This document shows positions 52,835 through 60,725 of a stretch of 64,000 bases of DNA, in pieces. Numbering within the stretch: the first letter of the stretch is position 1; each line of letters begins with the position of its first letter. The DNA lies in contig CALXMF010000001.1 in the NCBI GenBank assembly GCA_944389415.1, positions 496,001 to 560,000 on the forward strand, written 5' to 3'. Both the position numbers and the translations under genes were made by a program. The stretch comes from an uncultured Spirochaetota bacterium (GTDB lineage: Bacteria > Spirochaetota > Spirochaetia > Treponematales > Treponemataceae). Below the pieces are notes generated by a model. It saw only the letters and a program-made list of their open reading frames with translations. It had not been told where the DNA came from and made no database searches.

Positions 52835-54922
52835 TTATTCAGAAAAGAGAAGGTCACTGTACACAGGGAACGGCCAATATTGACGTGCAGTGAGTGTTTC
52901 CAGCAGATCTGCATATTTGCGCACATTCTGCATTGCCGGAATAAGATCATGTGTGCAATATTCTGCCTGTTTTGTTGTGTCCGCAATGTCTGCTGCGGTG
53001 CAGATTATCTGTTCCAGTATAGTTGTTTTTTCAATCAGCGCGTCACAGTTATCAGATAACTGGGCAATAAGCGTTTGTTTTGCGCCGCATGCTGCAGAAG
53101 GAACTGCTGTTTGAATCTGAATAACACTGTTGCTCACCGCAGTATTGTATGAGATAACAGCTGGGACTATCTGCCGGTGTACCATATCTGCCATTGTGCG
53201 AGCTTCGATGAGAAGTGTTTTACTGTACTCATCCATTTGAATCTCATAACGGGCTTTCATTTCGGTTTCTGTGTAGACACCATGGCGCTTGAATAATTCA
53301 ATATTTTTCTGAGAAATGAAATAGGGCATCGCATCAGTAGTTGTTTTGAGGTTTAGCAGCCCCCTCTTTTGCGCCTCTGCAATCCATTCCGCTGAATATC
53401 CGTTCCCATTAAAGATAATACGGCTGTGTTCGCACAGTGTATCACGAATGAGTTTATTTAAGTCAGAGGTAAAATCAATTGATTTTTCAAGAATATCTGC
53501 AAATTGCCGGAATTCTTCTGCCACAATGGTATTGAGCATGATATTCGGGCATGATATGGATAAACTGGAACCGAGAGAGCGGAATTCAAATTTATTCCCG
53601 GTAAAAGCAAAAGGAGATGTACGGTTTCGGTCAGTATTATCTTTGGGGAGAGTCGGCAACGCATCTACTCCAAGGCGCAGGACTTCTGTTGCTTTACGGT
53701 CAAAGGGGATTCCCGCCCTGATTGATTTGAGAACAGCGCCAAGTTCATCGCCGACAAACATGGAAATAATTGAAGGCGGAGCTTCATTTGCTCCAAGCCG
53801 GTGATCATTACCAGCTGTTGCGACGGATGCGCGCAGCAGATCCTGGTATTCATCTATACCTTTGATAATCGCAGTCAGAATCAGCAGAAACTGTGCATTT
53901 TCTTCAGGTGTGCTGCCCGGTTCAAGTAAATTTTCTCCGGTATCTGTCGTCAGTGACCAGTTATTGTGTTTTCCTGAGCCATTGACACCAGCGAATGGTT
54001 TTTCGTGCAGCAAACAGACAAGACCGTGTTTTTCAGCGATTTTTTTCATCATTTCCATTGTAAGCTGATTATTATCTGCTGCGATATTTGTTGTTGAAAA
54101 AATCGGTGCCATTTCATGCTGTGATGGCGCAACCTCGTTATGCTTTGTTTTTGCCAGAATACCAAGTTTCCAGAGTGTCTCATCAAGATCTTTCATAAAC
54201 TCTGAAACACGTGTTTTAATTGCGCCAAAATAGTGATCATCAAGTTCCTGGCCTTTGGGAGACGGTGCACCAAATAGAGTGCGTCCTGTCAGTTTAAGAT
54301 CTTCCCGTTGAAGGTACAATGCTCTGTCAATAAGAAAGTATTCCTGTTCTGGACCGACAGTCGTGCAGACACGGCGGACATTTTTACCAAATAACTGGAG
54401 AATTCGTTTCGCCTGCCGGTCTATAGCATCCATAGAACGCAGTAATGGTGTTTTTTTATCGAGGGCTTCTCCTCCGTATGAGCAGAATGCGGTTGGAATG
54501 CAGAGAGAGTTATCTTTAATAAACGCTGGGGATGTGGGGTCCCACGCAGTGTATCCGCGTGCTTCACAAGTGGCCCTGATTCCGCCTGAAGGAAAACTTG
54601 AACCATCTGGTTCTCCTTTTACCAGTTCCCGCCCGGAGAATTCCATAATAACGGTTCCATTCTTCTGCGGAGATATAAAGCTGTCGTGTTTTTCTGCGGT
54701 GATGCCTGTCATCGGCTGAAACCAGTGGGTAAAATGAGTTGCACCTTTTTCGACGGCCCAGTCTTTCATTGCATTTGCAACAATATTGGCGACTCCCTCG
54801 GTAAGCGGAATACCCTCATCCATAGTTTTTTTGAGCGCGCGGAATGTTTCTTTGGGCAGACGTTCCCGCATAACTGTTTCGTTGAATACCATGGATCCAA
54901 ACATTTCCGGTAAATTTTGCAT
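52835..54922 (-). CDS. glnA: Type III glutamine synthetase
   Basis: 695 residues, normal for GSIII (GlnN). [17 protein letters not shown] near residue 85, [36 protein letters not shown] near 205, and the catalytic segment [21 protein letters not shown] near 320, then [19 protein letters not shown]. Assimilates ammonia into glutamine in a dodecamer. 35 bases downstream of the glutamate synthase genes, so the whole GS-GOGAT cycle is probably one operon, under the leader at 58334-58403. Confidence 0.95.
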   Translation of the reverse strand: MQNLPEMFGSMVFNETVMRERLPKETFRALKKTMDEGIPLTEGVANIVANAMKDWAVEKGATHFTHWFQPMTGITAEKHDSFISPQKNGTVIMEFSGRELVKGEPDGSSFPSGGIRATCEARGYTAWDPTSPAFIKDNSLCIPTAFCSYGGEALDKKTPLLRSMDAIDRQAKRILQLFGKNVRRVCTTVGPEQEYFLIDRALYLQREDLKLTGRTLFGAPSPKGQELDDHYFGAIKTRVSEFMKDLDETLWKLGILAKTKHNEVAPSQHEMAPIFSTTNIAADNNQLTMEMMKKIAEKHGLVCLLHEKPFAGVNGSGKHNNWSLTTDTGENLLEPGSTPEENAQFLLILTAIIKGIDEYQDLLRASVATAGNDHRLGANEAPPSIISMFVGDELGAVLKSIRAGIPFDRKATEVLRLGVDALPTLPKDNTDRNRTSPFAFTGNKFEFRSLGSSLSISCPNIMLNTIVAEEFRQFADILEKSIDFTSDLNKLIRDTLCEHSRIIFNGNGYSAEWIAEAQKRGLLNLKTTTDAMPYFISQKNIELFKRHGVYTETEMKARYEIQMDEYSKTLLIEARTMADMVHRQIVPAVISYNTAVSNSVIQIQTAVPSAACGAKQTLIAQLSDNCDALIEKTTILEQIICTAADIADTTKQAEYCTHDLIPAMQNVRKYADLLETLTARQYWPFPVYSDLLFSE

Positions 54923-54957
54923 TATGTTCCTCCATCACGGCATTTTGCCGTATATTT

Positions 54958-55698
54958 CTAGTTGTACGTATATAGTTGTTTATATGGATTCTCTGTATTT
55001 GGTGTGAGAATTGAGTATGGCGAGTTCTGCAGCAGTGTTTTATTTGCTTCTGGAAAGACCGTGCAGAATGTATCCAGGTATGGCATGAGCTGCGGAATGT
55101 TGTATCCATACTCGATTCTGACACGTACCTGCGGAGGCAGCGATGGCAGATATTCACCTCGGATGTACATAATACCTCCATGCATTCCGCTGCCGCAAAA
55201 ATGACCGACTGCCGGTTCTGCTGCGCCAGCTTGTAAATCTTGAGTAAGGTTAAAGACTGCGATAACGCCACCAGCCTGATATTCTCCTAAAAAACTGCCT
55301 GCTTTGCCGCCAATAAGCAGCGCAGGTACATTGTTTGCGTATTCTTTAATATGAATACCGCTTCTATAGCCTGTATTGCCGCGAATACAGATAATTCCGC
55401 CGCGCATTGCGTATCCCGTTGTATCGCCGGCGTTTCCATGAATTATAAGCTGTCCGCTGTTCATGGTGTCTCCTGCCGCATCCTGAACGTTGCCATAGAC
55501 GGTAATAGAACCGCCGTTAAGATATGATGCCAGTGCGTTACCGGGGATCCCATGTATATGAAGTTCTTTTACAATCATTCCGCTTGCGATATAACGCTGC
55601 CCGCAGCAGTGGTCTATACATATTTCTGTTTCGGGCAGAGTTCGGAGTTGATCATTTAGCTGAGAAAAACTCATATTTTTAGCGTCTATTGTGTACAT
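54958..55698 (-). CDS. Glutamate synthase GXGXG-domain subunit
   Basis: 246 residues matching the C-terminal beta-helix domain of GltB as a separate gene. Repeated glycine pattern: IHGIPGNALASYLNGGSITVYGNVQDAAGDTMNSGQLIIHGNAGDTTGYAMRGGIICIRGNTGYRSG. Structural part of the split archaeal-type glutamate synthase. Starts 3 bases after the FMN-domain gene. Confidence 0.9.
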   Translation of the reverse strand: MYTIDAKNMSFSQLNDQLRTLPETEICIDHCCGQRYIASGMIVKELHIHGIPGNALASYLNGGSITVYGNVQDAAGDTMNSGQLIIHGNAGDTTGYAMRGGIICIRGNTGYRSGIHIKEYANNVPALLIGGKAGSFLGEYQAGGVIAVFNLTQDLQAGAAEPAVGHFCGSGMHGGIMYIRGEYLPSLPPQVRVRIEYGYNIPQLMPYLDTFCTVFPEANKTLLQNSPYSILTPNTENPYKQLYTYN

Positions 55699-55701
55699 CT
55701 T

Positions 55702-57207
55702 TTATTCTCCTGCATGTCGGATACCGAGAATTTTCAGTTCCTTTTCTGTAAGCCCAATACCGCGGAGCATCAAACGGTTTCCCCGCAGCGCTTCTATTGC
55801 ATTGATACCCATTGCACCCATCATTTCTTTTATTTCATGCTTCCATGCGTTAAGAAGATGAATGAGCCGTTGTGTTCCCTCTTCTATATTGAGCCGTTGT
55901 ACCAGTTCAGGCCGCTGTGTAGCTATGCCCCAACTGCATTTGCCGGTATGACAGCTGCGGCATAATCGGCAGCCAAGCGCGATCAATGCGGCGGTGCCAA
56001 TATAAACGGCATCTGCACCAAGCGCGATTGCTTTTACAATATCCGCGCTTGAATGAATACTGCCGCTTGCAATAAGCGATATTTTGTGTCGGATGCTTTC
56101 ATCCCGTAATCGCTGATCTACTGCTGCCAGAGCCAGTTCAATGGGAATCCCAACGTTATTTCTAATACAGGAAGGCGCCGCACCTGTTCCCCCGCAGTAC
56201 CCATCAATGGCAATTATGTCTGCGCCGCTTCGGGCAATACCGGATGCGATTGCGGCGATATTATGTACCGCAGCTACTTTTACGATTATAGGTTTTTCAT
56301 ATTCGGTGGCCTCTTTTAGGGAATAAATAAGCTGGCGCAAATCTTCTATAGAATAAATATCATGGTGCGGTGCGGGAGAAATTGCGTCAGAACCTTCTGG
56401 TATCATTCGTGTCGCAGCTACTTCTCCGACAATTTTACTTCCTGGTAAATGGCCGCCGATACCAGGTTTCGCACCTTGACCCATTTTAATTTCAATTGCT
56501 GCTCCGGCTCTCAGATAGCGGGGATGAACACCAAAACGCCCGGATGCGACTTGTACAATTGTATTTTTTCCGTATTGATAAAAATCAGAATGTAGTCCGC
56601 CTTCTCCAGTATTATAGTATGTACCCAACTGTTCAGCGGCGCGTGCGAGACATTCATGAGTATTTCTGCTGACGGAACCATAACTCATTGCGGCAAACAT
56701 AACTGGTATTTCCAGATGAAGAGCCGGCGGAAGCGCTGTATCTATAGAACCATCTGCTCTGCGGGAAATGGTATCTGGTCTTGTACCCAGAGAGACGCGT
56801 GTTTCCATCGGTTCTCGCAGCGGGTCGATAGAAGGATTTGTTACCTGCGAAGCATTTATCAGGATGCGGTTCCAGTATGTCGTTTCCGGGGACGGATTAC
56901 CCATTGAGGATAAGAGAACACCGCCGTTTGCGGACTGCCGACGGATATCATAGATTGTCTGTTCCTGCCAATTAGTATTTGGTCTGAGTGTATTATTTGA
57001 TTTTACAATTTTAAGAGCTCCAGCGGGGCAATATACCACACAGCGCTGACAGGCAACACAATAGGTGTTTTCTTCAGTCATTGTACCGGTTGTTTCATTA
57101 AAGTGATGCACCCCGTACGTGCACTGTTTTTCACAAATGCGGCAGTTGGTACAGCGTGACAAATTTCGTACAACTTCAAATTCAGGATAAAATTCTTTGC
57201 TGATCAT
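55702..57207 (-). CDS. gltB: Glutamate synthase FMN/ferredoxin-domain subunit
   Basis: 501 residues. The N-terminus carries two 4Fe-4S motifs (CTNCRICEKQC and CVACQRCVVYCP). Then the FMN-binding TIM barrel of GltB: GQGAKPGIGGHLPGSKIVGEVAATR near residue 245, GADIIAIDGYCGGTGAAPS near 335, and the 3Fe-4S region CRLCRSCHTGKCSWGIATQRPEL near 425. Converts 2-oxoglutarate plus ammonia from the amidotransferase into glutamate. Ferredoxin domains suggest direct electron supply; no GltD-type subunit is in the window. Confidence 0.93.
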   Translation of the reverse strand: MISKEFYPEFEVVRNLSRCTNCRICEKQCTYGVHHFNETTGTMTEENTYCVACQRCVVYCPAGALKIVKSNNTLRPNTNWQEQTIYDIRRQSANGGVLLSSMGNPSPETTYWNRILINASQVTNPSIDPLREPMETRVSLGTRPDTISRRADGSIDTALPPALHLEIPVMFAAMSYGSVSRNTHECLARAAEQLGTYYNTGEGGLHSDFYQYGKNTIVQVASGRFGVHPRYLRAGAAIEIKMGQGAKPGIGGHLPGSKIVGEVAATRMIPEGSDAISPAPHHDIYSIEDLRQLIYSLKEATEYEKPIIVKVAAVHNIAAIASGIARSGADIIAIDGYCGGTGAAPSCIRNNVGIPIELALAAVDQRLRDESIRHKISLIASGSIHSSADIVKAIALGADAVYIGTAALIALGCRLCRSCHTGKCSWGIATQRPELVQRLNIEEGTQRLIHLLNAWKHEIKEMMGAMGINAIEALRGNRLMLRGIGLTEKELKILGIRHAGE

Positions 57208-57216
57208 ATGTTTCTC

Positions 57217-58311
57217 TCACTCTTTGATTCCATTTTGCAGGGTGATAATAATTGGTTCTCCGCCCTTTGGTGACCATACCCGGTCAGGCGCGGATTCAAT
57301 TACCGCTATTGCATTTTCTTCGCTGGCAAAAAATACGGTATCTCCTTTTTCTGCTGCAACAAGAGAGCGCAGTTTAAGTCTGTCATTCAGCGCCATTATG
57401 CCGCCGGTAAAGCCGACAAGAATTGAAAAAGGTCCGGTGATCAGAAGTTCCTGGTACATTTGCCTGAGGAAAACAGATTGTTTCTGCATTTCCGGCGGCA
57501 TCTGCTCAATAGTTTTCCAGAATGGGGCTGCGATAACAGAGGCGGTTTCTTCCCAGGAGAGTTTCTGCTTTCGATGCAGGTAATCCAGCATGTAAGTGAT
57601 AACTTCTGTGTCGGTGAGCAGATTGCAGGTGTATCCGAACATTTCTATGTGGCGCCGATTTGCGTCATAGGATGATATTTCCCCATTATGTACGACAGAA
57701 CAATCAAGCAACGCGAACGGGTGGGCACCTCCCCACCAGCCGGGTGTATTTGTCGGATATCTGCCGTGCGCAGTCCAGCAGTATCCTGAGTATTCGTCAA
57801 GACGAAAGAATCTGCCGATGTCTTCAGGATATCCGACTCCCTTAAATACACCCATGTTTTTGCCGCATGAAAACACATACGCGCCGTCTATATGGGTATT
57901 GATTTTCTGTACGCAGCGGGCTGTGTATTCCTGTTCTTCAAGCTGAGATGCTGTGAGCTTGACCGGTAACGGAGCGAGAAAATACCTCCAGATAAGCGGT
58001 TCATCATGTATATGAGGATGGCGCGACGTGGGAATTTTTGAAAGGTTAATGATATCAAAATGCTGTTCCAGAAATTGTTCACATTCATGTTTTGCGTGCA
58101 GGCCGTCATAAAACAAATGAAATGCGTAATATTCTTTATATTCCGGATAAATCCCATATCCCGCGAATCCGCCGCCAAGTCCATTTGAACGGTCATGCAT
58201 GACCGTTATAGATTGTATAATAGTGCTGCCGTTTATTCGGGTTCCGTTTCTGGAAAAAATACCTGCAACCGCGCATCCTGAAGGAATGCGTTCCTGCGTT
58301 GTTTTCCACAT
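57217..58311 (-). CDS. Glutamate synthase amidotransferase subunit (class II GATase)
   Basis: 364 residues equal to the glutamine-hydrolysing domain of GltB. The likely catalytic Cys13 in SGCAVAGIFSRNG is preceded by 12 residues, suggesting propeptide removal as in GltB. GRYPTNTPGWWGGAHPFALLDCSVVHNGEISSYDANRR and LLTDTEVITYMLDYL fit class II GATases. First gene of the operon; GGAGG lies 4 bases upstream of the ATG region. Confidence 0.92.
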   Translation of the reverse strand: MWKTTQERIPSGCAVAGIFSRNGTRINGSTIIQSITVMHDRSNGLGGGFAGYGIYPEYKEYYAFHLFYDGLHAKHECEQFLEQHFDIINLSKIPTSRHPHIHDEPLIWRYFLAPLPVKLTASQLEEQEYTARCVQKINTHIDGAYVFSCGKNMGVFKGVGYPEDIGRFFRLDEYSGYCWTAHGRYPTNTPGWWGGAHPFALLDCSVVHNGEISSYDANRRHIEMFGYTCNLLTDTEVITYMLDYLHRKQKLSWEETASVIAAPFWKTIEQMPPEMQKQSVFLRQMYQELLITGPFSILVGFTGGIMALNDRLKLRSLVAAEKGDTVFFASEENAIAVIESAPDRVWSPKGGEPIIITLQNGIKE

Positions 58312-58333
58312 ATGTGACCTCCTGAGACCGCAG

Positions 58334-58403
58334 AAAAATAAAAAAGGCGCCTGTAGAAGGCAGAGACAGATATATCTCTAACTTCTACAGACGCCTTTGT
58401 CTG
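58334..58403 (-). promoter_or_regulatory. ANTAR-type antitermination leader of the glutamate synthase-GSIII operon
   Basis: On the minus strand, CAGAC-AAAGGC-GTCTG (58388-58403) forms a 5-bp hairpin with an AAAGGC hexaloop, which has A1 and G4 as recognised by ANTAR domains. Its 3' half and loop are also the first arm (58382-58398) of a 17-bp terminator whose second arm (58343-58359) is followed by a run of Ts. Hairpin and terminator therefore exclude each other. Confidence 0.8.
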
Positions 58404-58411
58404 CTTTGCTA

Positions 58412-58440
58412 ACAATACAGAAAATGCAGTATTTATGCAA
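58412..58440 (-). promoter_or_regulatory. Promoter of the glutamate synthase operon
   Basis: On the minus strand TTGCAT (58435-58440), 17-base spacer, TATTGT (58412-58417). The ANTAR hairpin begins 8 bases after the -10 box. Confidence 0.6.
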
Positions 58441-58468
58441 TAGGGTAGACACAAAATAGTTAATATGC

Positions 58469-58497
58469 TTGACGGCTGCATTGGGAATACTTATTAT
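58469..58497 (+). promoter_or_regulatory. Promoter of the type I glutamine synthetase gene
   Basis: TTGACG (58469-58474), 17-base spacer, TATTAT (58492-58497). The ATG lies 16 bases beyond the -10, with AGGAG at 58502-58506. No room for an ANTAR hairpin. Confidence 0.65.
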
Positions 58498-58513
58498 GCA
58501 GTAGGAGTAAAAT

Positions 58514-59782
58514 ATGAAATATACTGAAAACGAGATTATGCAGTATGTGCTGGAAAATGATGTAAAATTTATAAAACTGTTTTTTACGGATATATTTGGT
58601 GTGCTGCGCAGTGTTTCAATTATGCCTGGCGCACTTGAACGGGCTCTGGTTTGCGGAATTCCGTTTGATGCATCTGCGATTAAGGGGTTTTTACAAACTT
58701 CTGTATCTGATTTATTCTTAAAACCTGATCCTGAGACACTTGCTGTTTTACCCTGGCGGCCTCAGCAGGGGCGGGTAATCAGATTCTATTGCAGTATTGT
58801 ATATCCTGATGGCAGAGCTTTTGAGGGCGATACACGGCAGCTTCTTCGAAGATGTGTGAATACAATTGAACAGGCTGGATACGGCTGTTTTATAAGAACC
58901 AAATGTGAATTTTATCTGTTTGAGACTGATGAGCATGGTTATCCAACCGCTGTGCCGCATGACCGTGCCGGGTACTGCGCTCTTGCGCCTGAGGATCGCG
59001 GCGAAAATGTCCGGCGCGATATTTGCCTGACACTTGAACAGATGGGACTGCATCCTGAAACATCTCACCATGAGAAAGGTCCCGGACAGCATGAAATTGA
59101 TTTTAAATACGGCGAGGCTTTCTGTGCTGCCGATGATATGTCTACATTCAAAAATACTGTCCAGACTATTGCGGCGCGTAATGGGCTTGCCGCGTCGTTT
59201 TGTCCTAAGCCGATTCCTGATAAAAGCGGAAGCGGTTTTCACGTCAATTTTGCGCTGACAAAAGACGGAAACAGTGTGTTTGACAGTAAAGCTGAAAATA
59301 AAGAAACCCGCTGGTTTATTGCCGGTATCCTGGCGCATATACGGGAAATAACGGCGTTTCTTAATCCGCTGCGCAGTTCTTACAGCCGTTTCGGCTCGTT
59401 TGAGGCTCCCCGCATTCTTTCATGGTCCTGTCAGAACCGCAGCCAGCTGGTGCGCATCCCGGCTTCACCCGGCGGATATCAGCGGATAGAAGTGCGTTCT
59501 CCAGACCCGTCGTGCAATCATTATCTGGCGTTTGCGCTGCTGTTAAGCGCTGGTATGGATGGAATCAAACAGCAGCTTTCGCTGCAGCCTGCGCAGAATG
59601 AGAACGCGGCCTTTCTCTGTAACGGCAGTACTGTTGAACAGTCACTGCCTGCTTCTCTTGATGAGGCAGTGCGGCTTGCTGCGGAAAGTCCGTTTGTGAG
59701 GTCCCTGCTGCCGGAAGCGATTGTTTCAGCATATGCCGATGCAAAGACGGTGTATGATGATTCATATTTTGGTGTATGGTGA
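58514..59782 (+). CDS. glnA: Type I glutamine synthetase (GSI-alpha-like)
   Basis: 422 residues. GS motifs: FTDIFGVLRSVSI, FDASAIKGF, CEFYLFETDEHGYPT, HHEKGPGQHEIDF (two metal glutamates), GSGFHVNFAL, NRSQLVRIPA and RIEVRSPDPSCNHYLAFA. No adenylylation loop tyrosine region is seen, and the length is of the short type. Position 130 is Lys where most GSI have the n2-metal ligand Glu (equivalent to Salmonella Glu129), so activity could be altered. Transcribed apart from GSIII, with the ANTAR regulator gene 21 bases downstream. Confidence 0.9.
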   Translation: MKYTENEIMQYVLENDVKFIKLFFTDIFGVLRSVSIMPGALERALVCGIPFDASAIKGFLQTSVSDLFLKPDPETLAVLPWRPQQGRVIRFYCSIVYPDGRAFEGDTRQLLRRCVNTIEQAGYGCFIRTKCEFYLFETDEHGYPTAVPHDRAGYCALAPEDRGENVRRDICLTLEQMGLHPETSHHEKGPGQHEIDFKYGEAFCAADDMSTFKNTVQTIAARNGLAASFCPKPIPDKSGSGFHVNFALTKDGNSVFDSKAENKETRWFIAGILAHIREITAFLNPLRSSYSRFGSFEAPRILSWSCQNRSQLVRIPASPGGYQRIEVRSPDPSCNHYLAFALLLSAGMDGIKQQLSLQPAQNENAAFLCNGSTVEQSLPASLDEAVRLAAESPFVRSLLPEAIVSAYADAKTVYDDSYFGVW

Positions 59783-59803
59783 GAGCTTTTTACGTAAAGA
59801 GAT

Positions 59804-60379
59804 ATGGAACGAGTGCTTATTGTTTCTGATACGGGAACAACATTGAATATTATCAGCCGTCTTCTCAAAGAATATTCAATGGCACCGCTGGCCGTCGCCG
59901 CGAGCGGGAGCCATTGCCGCCGCTTACTGCTTGAGACTGAATTCGATTTAATTATAATCGATACTCCGCTGCCGGATGAATCAGGCAGTTCGATTGCTGA
60001 ATATGCTGCCGAGACAACAGACGCGGGCATTATTCTGCTTGTGCGCGGCGATATGATCAGTGATGTTGACCATTCTTTAGAAGAGGCGGGTGTATTTGTG
60101 TTGCCTAAACCAATTAGTCCCGATATGTTTTATCAATCTGTTCGTATTCTTGCTATGTTTCGCCGCCGTCTGTTTCTGCTGCAGCAGGAGAACAGTAAAC
60201 TTCTTGGCCGTCTTGAGGAATGCCGCCTTGTTGGCCGCGCGAAGTGTCTGCTTGTCCAGCATCGGGCTCTCACTGAAAAAGAAGCGCACCGCTTTATCGA
60301 AAAAGAATCTATGGATAAACGGCAAAGCAGAAAAGAAACCGCGGCGCAGATTTTATCGCTATATGAGGATAGTGTATGA
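59804..60379 (+). CDS. ANTAR-domain response regulator (transcription antiterminator)
   Basis: 191 residues. N-terminal receiver with Asp53 in LIIIDTPLPDESG and Lys102 in VLPKPIS, so phosphorylation is possible. A helical linker (MFRRRLFLLQQENSKLLGRLEECRL) leads to an ANTAR domain (about 133-187: GRAKCLLVQHRALTEKEAHRFIEKESMDKRQSRKETAAQIL). ANTAR proteins bind RNA hairpins with A1/G4 hexaloops to prevent termination. Gene order glnA-ANTAR resembles NitR-type regulators beside glnA in clostridia. Likely targets are the leaders at 58334-58403 and 60640-60711. No partner kinase is adjacent. Confidence 0.92.
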   Translation: MERVLIVSDTGTTLNIISRLLKEYSMAPLAVAASGSHCRRLLLETEFDLIIIDTPLPDESGSSIAEYAAETTDAGIILLVRGDMISDVDHSLEEAGVFVLPKPISPDMFYQSVRILAMFRRRLFLLQQENSKLLGRLEECRLVGRAKCLLVQHRALTEKEAHRFIEKESMDKRQSRKETAAQILSLYEDSV

Positions 60380-60388
60380 CGCGCGTCT

Positions 60389-60564
60389 AAAAACAGTGTA
60401 TCTTTAATCCAAAATAAGTCTATCTTTGAATTAAAAAAAGTTTATCTTTAATTCAAAAAAAGGCTATCTTTGACCCAAAAGAAGTCTATTTTTGATTCAA
60501 ACTTAGTCTATTTTTGGATTAAAAATAAACTAAAAACATATTGAAAATTGATTACTTTTTTCAG
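60389..60564. repeat. A/T-rich tandem array of 22-bp units (array A)
   Basis: Eight consecutive units, each exactly 22 bases, starting at 60389, 60411, 60433, 60455, 60477, 60499, 60521 and 60543. Units 1-6 follow AAAAnAAGTCTATCT then TTGATTC; units 7-8 are degenerate. It starts 9 bases after the ANTAR gene stop and ends 36 bases before the asnB promoter. It accounts for most of the 346-base gap 60380-60725; the rest is promoter and leader. Confidence 0.8.
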
Positions 60565-60600
60565 CGGTATAGTTTAAAAATAAAGAGCGAATAATAAATC

Positions 60601-60630
60601 TTGACTCTTAATAAAGAAAAACAGTATATT
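60601..60630 (+). promoter_or_regulatory. Promoter of asnB
   Basis: TTGACT (60601-60606), 18-base spacer, TATATT (60625-60630). The ANTAR hairpin begins 9 bases after the -10 box, as in the glutamate synthase leader. Confidence 0.65.
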
Positions 60631-60639
60631 TACCGTAAT

Positions 60640-60711
60640 CAGACAAAGGCGTCTGTAATATGTGATTATTGTGTTTTTATACACTAGTCTTATATTACAG
60701 GCGCCTTTCTC
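60640..60711 (+). promoter_or_regulatory. ANTAR-type antitermination leader of asnB
   Basis: CAGAC-AAAGGC-GTCTG (60640-60655) is identical to the hairpin of the glutamate synthase leader. Its 3' part forms the first arm (60648-60661) of a 14-bp terminator stem closed by 60692-60705, followed by a short T-rich tail. The tail is weaker than that of the other leader. Confidence 0.78.
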
Positions 60712-60725
60712 ATTTGGAGGCTTTT

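Noticed and set aside
60389-60564. CRISPR array
   Set aside because: Units are contiguous 22-mers with no unique spacers between conserved repeats, and no cas genes are present.
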